NCBI GenBank assembly: GCA_032358255.1
Contig: JAULBX010001114.1
Span: 310,001 to 374,000 of the forward strand
Reading direction: 5' to 3'
Source of the DNA: Heterotrichella gracilis
Lineage: Eukaryota; Sar; Xanthophyceae; Tribonematales; Xanthonemataceae
Length of the DNA: 64,000 nt
Part shown: piece after piece, positions 57,490 to 64,000 of the stretch
Layout: each line of letters opens with the position of its first letter
How positions within the stretch are numbered: the stretch's first letter is position 1
Notes under the pieces: generated by a model
The model's input: only the letters and a program-made list of their open reading frames with translations
Told to the model about the DNA's origin: nothing
Database searches by the model: none
Made by a program: the position numbers and the translations under genes

Positions 57490-58236
57490 ATGGGGGACCA
57501 CAAAGCGGAGGACCAAGCGCTTGATGAGCTCATAAAACGGTCAGAGGAAGCAATCCAGCGCCTCGAAACCCTCCAGTCCGACAAAAGGAAAAAGCTGCCG
57601 CTGCCTCAACGAGCCGTGCGGCACGTATCCCGGCATGGGGGCGCGATCACCAACGCGCTGCTGGCAGGGTGTGTGTTGTTCGTGGCTGTTGGGCGACTAG
57701 ACCAGAAGCACAAGCACGAGGTACATATGCATGCATTGTGGTTTTGCCCTCGCGTTGGCACAATTTCTGTACAAATATGTGCCACAACTTGCACCCATCA
57801 CCATGACCGACAAATGACTCATGAAGCCGTGGGCATGCAGTTTGAGAGGTCGCATTGGCAGGAGCAGCAGGAAACGTTACAGCAAGAAAACGTCAGGCTG
57901 AAGGGTGAGGTGTCAGAGCGTGACGAGAAGCTGCACTCACTGGAAGGCAAGATACAGCAGGAGCTGCAACACAGCGGGTGGGGTGTGGCCCCGCTCTCAG
58001 CCAGGATATCCAAGCTGCTTGCACCTGGGCCTCCACTGCCACCAAGTGATACCTCCCCTACCAACCACAAGGTACTTACAAGGCAACTGCTATGCATATG
58101 TGAAGGTGGTGTTGCAGCTTGGTGGGATTTGTGCTGACAGCTATGTTAGCGTGGTAACTCCTAGGGCTGAACCATGCTGTCTTGTGTTCAACAGGAGCCG
58201 GAGGAGCCCCCAAAGCCCACCAAGATCATGATTTGA
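57490..58236 (+). CDS. Small single-pass coiled-coil protein, unknown function
   Basis: Three exons, 57490-57720, 57841-58071 and 58195-58236, all phase 0, give 167 residues. Residues about 6-40 are charged and helical (LDELIKRSEEAIQRLETL). A single hydrophobic segment follows (ITNALLAGCVLFVAVGRL), flanked by basic residues. Then a Glu/Gln-rich coiled coil (QEQQETLQQENVRLKGEVSE) leads to a Pro-rich tail ending PKPTKIMI. The layout fits a membrane-anchored coiled-coil adaptor, possibly in an organelle envelope, but I recognise no family. It is supported by clean splice sites, an ATG in good context, and codon content unlike the flanks. Confidence 0.75.
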
Positions 58237-59118
58237 ACAGCCTTCAGATCTACACCATGCACCACGGAGAGGGAACAACATGACGCGGTGTTGAAGGACA
58301 GTGCACACCGTGTCAGCATGATGGCGGGAACGGCTAATGCGGGATCACAGCTCTGGGTCAAGACAGTGCGGGGCATTGTTTCCGCGGGAAATCAAAAGCC
58401 TACGCCAATGAATATACTGCTCGAGGGGCTGCCTGTTGTTAGTGCTGTGTAACCTGAGTGCCAGCGTTCAACGTTGGCGCCTTTGGAGATTCTAGAACCA
58501 CAAACTGACACCCACTGGACGCTTCTGTTGGGTGCTGGTGACTGGGCCTCTGCCCCGGACCTGTAAGGTTGTCGACAGTGTTGTTGGTGCATAAGATTCG
58601 GTGCAATCCTTGCCCAGCAGAGTGTCAATCCGTGCGTTCAACGATTGCCTTAGCGATCTGTAAACCCTAAACAAGGCTTTGCACGGGGATATAATAATAT
58701 TATTTGAAAGGCGTGGGGAGTCGATGGGTCAAAATTTGTGCTGAACTTCAAGCCCTATCACTGTTGTGGCGCGCTTATTGTGGCTGAATAGCAAACGGCT
58801 GAGTGCTTGCCGCGTCTGCCCAAGATACCGTGTCGCGTTTGGGCATGTGGGGTGCCTAGAGGATCCTGTCAACGAACCCACTCTGCACGTTGGGCTCACA
58901 CAAAACACTGTTGCTACTTATAGCCCCCTGACGCACGCCCTATTGTATTCTAGTCGCTCCACGCCACAGTATCTTATCGCGAGCATACTCCTACCTGCTT
59001 GCGCCTTTGCCAATATATGCGCCCATCCTTCTTAAACATCTCATCTTGTACTTTTGACTCATCCTCGTCGCCCAGATTGCAACCGTACGGCAGCCTGGTG
59101 TGACACAAGGCTGCCACC
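58237..59118. other. Spacer between coiled-coil and SCYL2 genes
   Basis: No coding resemblance was found. It should contain the 3' end of the small gene and the promoter of the SCYL2-like gene. An AT-rich patch lies near 58690. Confidence 0.45.
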
Positions 59119-62100
59119 ATGAAAAACTTTTCGTTCAGCAAGTTTGCCGAGAACATCGCGCAGCAGGCTGTGAGCACCGCCAAGGATGCAGCTTCCATGG
59201 TGGCAGGTGCCAAACTGCTGCGGGACTACAACCTGCAGGGCCTGATAGCCACCGGGGGCACGGACGGGCTGTGGAAGATATACTTGGCTCGCAGCAAACG
59301 TGAAGGTATAGCTTTGACCTTGTGGGCTGTACTGCATGCTGAGCACCACGGGGTCTTGAGGTATATGTCCACCCTTGTCAGTCAACACACTTGACTAAAG
59401 TGCCAATTCTATGTACAACACACGTGCACTGACTTGAGCCTATATGCAACACGCCGCACACAAGCTCTGGATCTATTGTTCCAATAAGCTCAACAGTCTG
59501 CACTTTAGGATGGGCAACAGCTCAAACCCTGCACCCTTGCGCCCCACAGGTGTGGCGCACCCAGATGTCAGCATCCTGCATATCATGTTCTAATGAGTTC
59601 AAAAGTCTGCATTCTTGGAAAGGAAACAGCTAGATCCTAAGAGCCGATCGCACCCGCACTAATTGCACCCACATTGATTGCACCCTACGCCCCACAGGTG
59701 TGGCGCACCCAGTGGTGAGCATCTGGATCCTGGAGAAGCGGCTGGTGCAGGACGGAGCCAAAACCAAGCAGTTTGAGACCTTCATGGAGCACTGCAGGCG
59801 CGAGTCCACAAACCTCGCCAAGCTGAAGCACCCGGGCATTGTGCGCCTGCTTGAGCCTGTTGAGGAGACCAGGACGCAGATCCTGCTGCTCACCGAGCCC
59901 ATCTTTGCCTCGGTGGCCAACGTGCTGAACGGGTTTGAGGGGGTGGTGAGCGCGTCAGAGGAGAGGAAGCACCTCAAGCTGTCTGAGCTGGAGGTCAAGC
60001 ACGGCCTCTTGCAGGTGGGGCGCACAGTCACGCTGTCCTGTCAATGCATTCACAAAAGGAGGAGTTGGGTTTTGCAGGAGCCTGATTTACCCTAACAAAG
60101 GTTGTGTGCAAGCACTGTATTCCCTAACAAAGGGTTTGTCTACCGGAAAAGCTTTCCTTCTGCAGAACCCATTCGCAGAGCCCCCTGCGTGCAAACCACG
60201 CATCCCATTAAATTCAATTGGTGTGCCGTTGTACAGGTTGCTGACGCCCTGCATTTCCTGCACACCGACGCCAACATGATCCACCGGGCAATTAACCCCG
60301 ACAACATCTACCTGACGTCAAGCGGGGCCTGGAAGATCGCTGGCCTGGGGTTGGCCACTGTTGCCAACTTCAACCCCTCCCACCCCGACAACCAGCCCTT
60401 TGACTACAGCGACCCGCAGCCAACCATGGCCATCAAAGTGCTCCAGGTGAGGTGCTGCCTGCAACAGCACTGCCATGGGTGTGCTGTGTGCCATCCTGAA
60501 AAAGAAACAGGAAAGAAAATGGATGTAGTTTGGTAAAAGAAACTGTGAAAACAGCTGCATCAATGGCAATAGCATTAAGCATAATTACTGTGGAATATTG
60601 TCACGGCTTCAGCGACCCGCAGCCAATAATGGCCATCAAAGTCCTACAGGTGGGGTACCGCCAGCACCTTGCCATGGATGCTGTGAGCGTTGTGGCTGAG
60701 TTGACCAGGGAACTGATGAGAGCAATTCCAGGACAGAGCTGCGTGGCGCATGCCTGTGCGAAGCTGACTACCACCTTTGGCGCTGTGGGGACAAAAAAAA
60801 GCCTGACTGCCAATATGGCTGTGCAGTTGGACATTGCATGTAACATATCATATGATGCTGATGTGCGCCGTTCTGTGCTGCAGCCTCCCTTGGAGTATGT
60901 TTCTCCTGAGCTGGTGGGGTCGAGCACACAGCCTGCGCAGCACAACAACTACATCACACCCGCAGCAGACATCTTCTCGTTTGGTACGTAACCATCCCCC
61001 GGCATTCGCCCATGTGCCTCTCACTTCGCACACATGCTGATATGTTCAAGTCTTGCATTTGCCTGCTGGGTCTGCTGCGCCAGCCTCGTGCATGAACATC
61101 CCCCAATCGCGGGGCCAGCGCCACCAACAAGCCTACTCAGCCATTAGTGTTTAATATATCATCTAATTTTATGAAAGGAGTCCAGAAGGCGCCTGGGTAT
61201 CTACGCCACTGACGGCGGGCTGGCATATCCCCCCACTCAGCTGGCAACACCTGGGATTTGCCAGGCTCCCAGGCCCTGCACTGCTTTGAGAATGGGCGCA
61301 ATGACACCCCTTGGACTCGCGATACACATGTCATTTCATGCGCCCTGACACTCTTCCCCTTCCTCCCCCTACGCTCCTCACCCACCATTCGCCCCCCTGC
61401 CCCCACCGCAGCCGCCGTTGCCTTTCAGCTTCTGTCCGGCCACAAGCTGCTGCCCGTGCGCTACAGCCTCATGGACTACCACTCGCGCCTGGCCTCCCTG
61501 CAGATGATGGACATGCCGGGGGTGCCGGTGCAGATGCACGCAATGACAAAGTCCATGCTGGCGCCAATGCCCTCCGCCCGCCCGCCCATCGCCTCGTACA
61601 TCGGAGCGCCGTTCTTCCAGGTGGGTTTGGGAGGCGGGAGGTGCATTCTGGCAGTACATCTACATGGGTAGGGATGGTGTCGACCACCGCCGGCAAGGTA
61701 GTGGTGGCATGGGGCCTGTTGGAAGGTGGATTGTGTTTCCCCGAAAGGAGGATTTGCTTCTGCGCGCACTTCCTGTTCAACCACAGGCTGCGTAGGCATT
61801 GACTGCATTTTACTTTTGTTTTTTGCCCGCTCTCCCCAGGAGGACCTGCTTCTGCGCGCGCTTCGCTTTTTGGACACCCTTCTCCAGAAGGACACCATGC
61901 AGAAGGCGGCCTTCCTGTCGGACCTGGGCAGGTTCTGGGCGCAGTTTGACCGGAGAGTGCTCAGATACAAGGTGGGGGATGGGCCAGGCGCGCGTTAAAT
62001 GCACGTACCTAGCTCTGACGTGACTGCACTGCATGGCCAGGGCATGCCTGTTGGGCATGAGTTGGACAAGATCTGTTTCCTGCGTCACCGTCAGGATGGG

Positions 62101-63807
62101 GACCTGATGCTTGGCAGCAGCATTTGAAGGATTGGATGGCCATGGCAAGTGGGCACTTTTTGGTGGATGCATTGTACCTAGAACATGCAAGTATGTGTAT
62201 CGGTATGACAGCATTCGGGAATTTGTATGTAATTTCCTTATATCTTTTCAATCAATTTCCTGGTGACCGCTAACATTATCACCCCCGCAGGTGCTCCCTC
62301 CCTTGCTTCAAGAGCTGCGCAACGAGTCCCTGCAGCAGGTGGTGCTACCACTGGTCTTGGAGATCATCCAGCAGCAGGAGCGTGACGACTACGCGGAGTA
62401 CACCCTGCCCGCGCTGCGCCCCATCTTTGAGAGCGCCAAGGGCGAGACGCTGCACTTTCTGATCAAGAGCACGGAGCTGCTGGTGAAGAACATGCCGCAG
62501 GAGAACGTGTCGGACATGGTGGTGCCGCTGTTTGCGCGCGCGGCGGAGATAGGTGGGTGGGCGGGCGGGGCTGGGGGTAAAACCCAATCTATTTAAAAAA
62601 AAAAAAAATACCAGGTGTCAAAATTGAGATTATTTTTTGTTTATCTGTTGGATTTATTTGCACCTAAAACCAGAAATTTTAAGGGTGTCTGACATGGCGG
62701 TGTCTCTGCTTACGCGCACGGCGGAGATGGGTGGGGGGAGGCATGCGGATGGGTAACCGTAGGATTCCATGTTGTGCGCTGTTTGGGTGCGCCAAAGAGA
62801 TTGGGGAGGGGGAACTTGGTGCGAAATTACCTGCAAATTTGTTCAAGGCCGGGTTGGAAGTTGGGCGTCATCAAATTGAAAGGCATGGTCAAATTGCTAC
62901 TTAGCCTGCTGTAGTTTAGATCTTGATGTAATGCACCTTGTCCATGCCAACCCCTTGTGCGCAGGCGAGCCCCGCACGCAGGAGGAGATGCTTAAGAAGG
63001 TGCCCCTCATCATGGACCAGGCAGACTACCTCAGTGTGAAGCAGCGCATCCTGCCCGCGGCGCACACGCTGTGCCTGCGCACAACCTCGGCGGCGGTGCG
63101 TGAAAACCCGTAGCAAGCAGTACACGCTTTGTTCCATGTCAACAAGTAGCTGGCTGCCAACTGCGCCATGCAGAGCAGCCGATGCCATCTCCCTACAAGC
63201 CCTCCAAGTGCATGTTATGACTTGTATGAATTGTTGCAATACAGCAGATCGGAATTCAGCCGTGCATATGGGGGCCACGCAGTCCTGCTGGTTGCATGCG
63301 TTCCAGCAGTACAGCATGATTAGCACCCTTGTGTGTGCATTCTCTTTATGAACATTTCTGAGTATCATGATCCTTTGTGCGCATTAACTCCCTGGTGGCC
63401 ATTGGCAAGCTGATGCCCAAGATGGGCAACAAATTAGCATCCCCATGGGTATAGGTGGTGCACTTTCGTCCATGGCTAGTTGCACACATCCCAGCATGAA
63501 GCCATCCTCATGCCCATCTCTTGATACAAAACGTCCCTGTGTGCCAGGTGCGTGTCAACTCCCTGGTGGCCATGGGCAAGCTGGTGCCCAAGATGGGCAA
63601 GGAGGAGGCCGAAAAGATGGTCGAGACGGCATCCAAGATCGTGAGCGTGGACAAGAGCCCGCCCACGCTGATGTGTGTGATGGGGGTCGGGGACGCGATC
63701 GCCAAGCAGTGGGGCCCCGAGGTGGCTGCGGAGCGTGTGATCCCCATGATCAGTCCGCTGCTGGTGGCGCCCTCGCTCAACTCGCAGCAGTTCGCGACGG
63801 CCATGAA
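59119..63807 (+). CDS. SCYL2-like SCY1 pseudokinase, 3' end beyond window
   Basis: Visible exons are 59119-59305, 59698-60014, 60237-60446, 60884-60983, 61412-61620, 61840-61971, 62291-62552, 62965-63095 and 63548-63807, giving at least 602 residues; the last ends in phase 2 and the gene runs off the right edge. The kinase-like part has TEPIFASVANVLNG, HGLLQVADALHFLHT and SGAWKIAGLGLA, as in SCYL2 (plant SCYL2A/B). The catalytic HRD is HRAINPDN, so the Asp is replaced, and DFG is GLG, so it is a pseudokinase. HEAT-like helices follow (FLDTLLQKDTMQKAAFL, VRVNSLVAMGKLVPKMG). Family members bind clathrin coats and act in trafficking between the trans-Golgi network, endosomes and vacuole. Confidence 0.94.
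59533..59580 (+). repeat. Echo of SCYL2 exon 2 start
   Basis: GCGCCCCACAGGTGTGGCGC and ACCCAGATGTCAGCATCCTG copy the acceptor and start of exon 2 (true start 59698). The acceptor is intact, and the copy lies about 148 bases upstream. Confidence 0.9.
60604..60656 (+). repeat. Echo of SCYL2 exon 3 end
   Basis: CAGCGACCCGCAGCCAATAA and ATCAAAGTCCTACAGGTGGG copy the exon 3 end and donor (true end 60446). Both a CAG in front and a GT behind are present. Confidence 0.92.
61735..61795 (+). repeat. Echo of SCYL2 exon 6 start
   Basis: AGGAGGATTTGCTTCTGCGC then GCACTTCCTG copies the beginning of exon 6 (AGGAGGACCTGCTTCTGCGC, true start 61840), about 98 bases upstream. The acceptor AG has become AAAGG. 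Confidence 0.85.
62583..62745 (+). repeat. Echo of SCYL2 exon 7 end after an A-run
   Basis: A run of A residues near 62596-62608 is followed at about 62683-62740 by GTGTCTGACATGGCGGTGTC then GCACGGCGGAGATGGGTGGG, a copy of the exon 7 end and donor (true end 62552). Donor GT is retained. Confidence 0.88.
63374..63436 (+). repeat. Echo of SCYL2 exon 9 start
   Basis: GTGCGCATTAACTCCCTGGT, GGCCATTGGCAAGCTGATGC and CCAAGATGGGCAAC copy the first ~55 bases of exon 9 (true start 63548), about 170 bases upstream. The preceding acceptor is lost. Confidence 0.92.
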
Positions 63808-64000
63808 GTGAGTGTGGGTGGGAGGAGGGGAAGGCGCATGGTTGTCGACGGGCGATGCCTTTGGTGTTTAGGGTTCAGCGTTTAGGGCCTACGTTGCATG
63901 CAGAAGGAATTGCAATCAGCAGCATGTGTCCCAAGCATTCAGCTGTCAGCTTGGAAGTGGATTTAGAAAGGCTGCCTTTTGCATCGTTATGCCAGAAGTA
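63808..64000 (+). other. Start of a SCYL2 intron at the window edge
   Basis: It begins with the GTGAGT donor after exon 9 and contains a TTTAGGGTTCAGCGTTTAGGG telomere-like stretch near 63866-63886. No further exon is visible before the window ends. Confidence 0.6.

Noticed and set aside
1-64000. tRNA and rRNA genes
   Set aside because: Scanning by eye found no convincing cloverleaf with A and B boxes and no conserved rRNA blocks. A covariance-model search would be needed to exclude a divergent tRNA.

Overview
The window is nuclear DNA of a green-lineage eukaryote, most likely a chlorophyte alga. Every recognisable gene is broken into many short exons bounded by GT-AG introns. Several products are typical of photosynthetic eukaryotes: an EGY-type plastid intramembrane protease, a plastid-type SET protein, and a bHLH-ACT regulator. 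Plant-type telomere-like CCCTAAA/TTTAGGG repeats are scattered through introns and spacers. One intron carries a piece resembling the plastid atpA gene. I cannot name the species.

Eleven genes can be reconstructed with splice phases that agree at each junction. From left to right: (+) F-box/leucine-rich protein 1551-4715; (-) EGY-like site-2 protease 5542-9968; (+) protein with tandem helicase-associated (HA) domains 11127-15324; (+) bHLH-ACT transcription factor 16567-18690; (+) ABCA-type ABC transporter 20274-30334; (+) GAF-PAS-TKL kinase 31724-38784; (+) BRCC36-like JAMM deubiquitinase 40819-44459; (+) Rubisco-methyltransferase-family SET protein 45615-50319; (-) secreted DUF5054 protein 51458-56857; (+) small single-pass coiled-coil protein of unknown function 57490-58236; (+) SCYL2-like pseudokinase 59119 to beyond the right edge. 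The genes do not form one pathway. They look like an ordinary stretch of unrelated nuclear genes in mixed orientation. No rRNA, tRNA, CRISPR array, virus-like element or intact transposon was recognised.

The most unusual thing is in the introns. In most of the larger genes, an intron next to an exon holds one or two decayed copies ('echoes') of that exon's end. The copy usually spans the splice site and is often joined to telomere-like repeats. More than twenty cases are visible. One is an exact 97-bp period array in the EGY gene, and one is an inverted copy of an exon lying 3 kb upstream in the SET gene. Separately, one ABCA intron interrupts the Walker A motif, uses a GC-AG splice pair, is flanked by a 15-bp near-perfect direct repeat and contains plastid atpA-like sequence. 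This looks like an intron gained by insertion of plastid DNA at a break.
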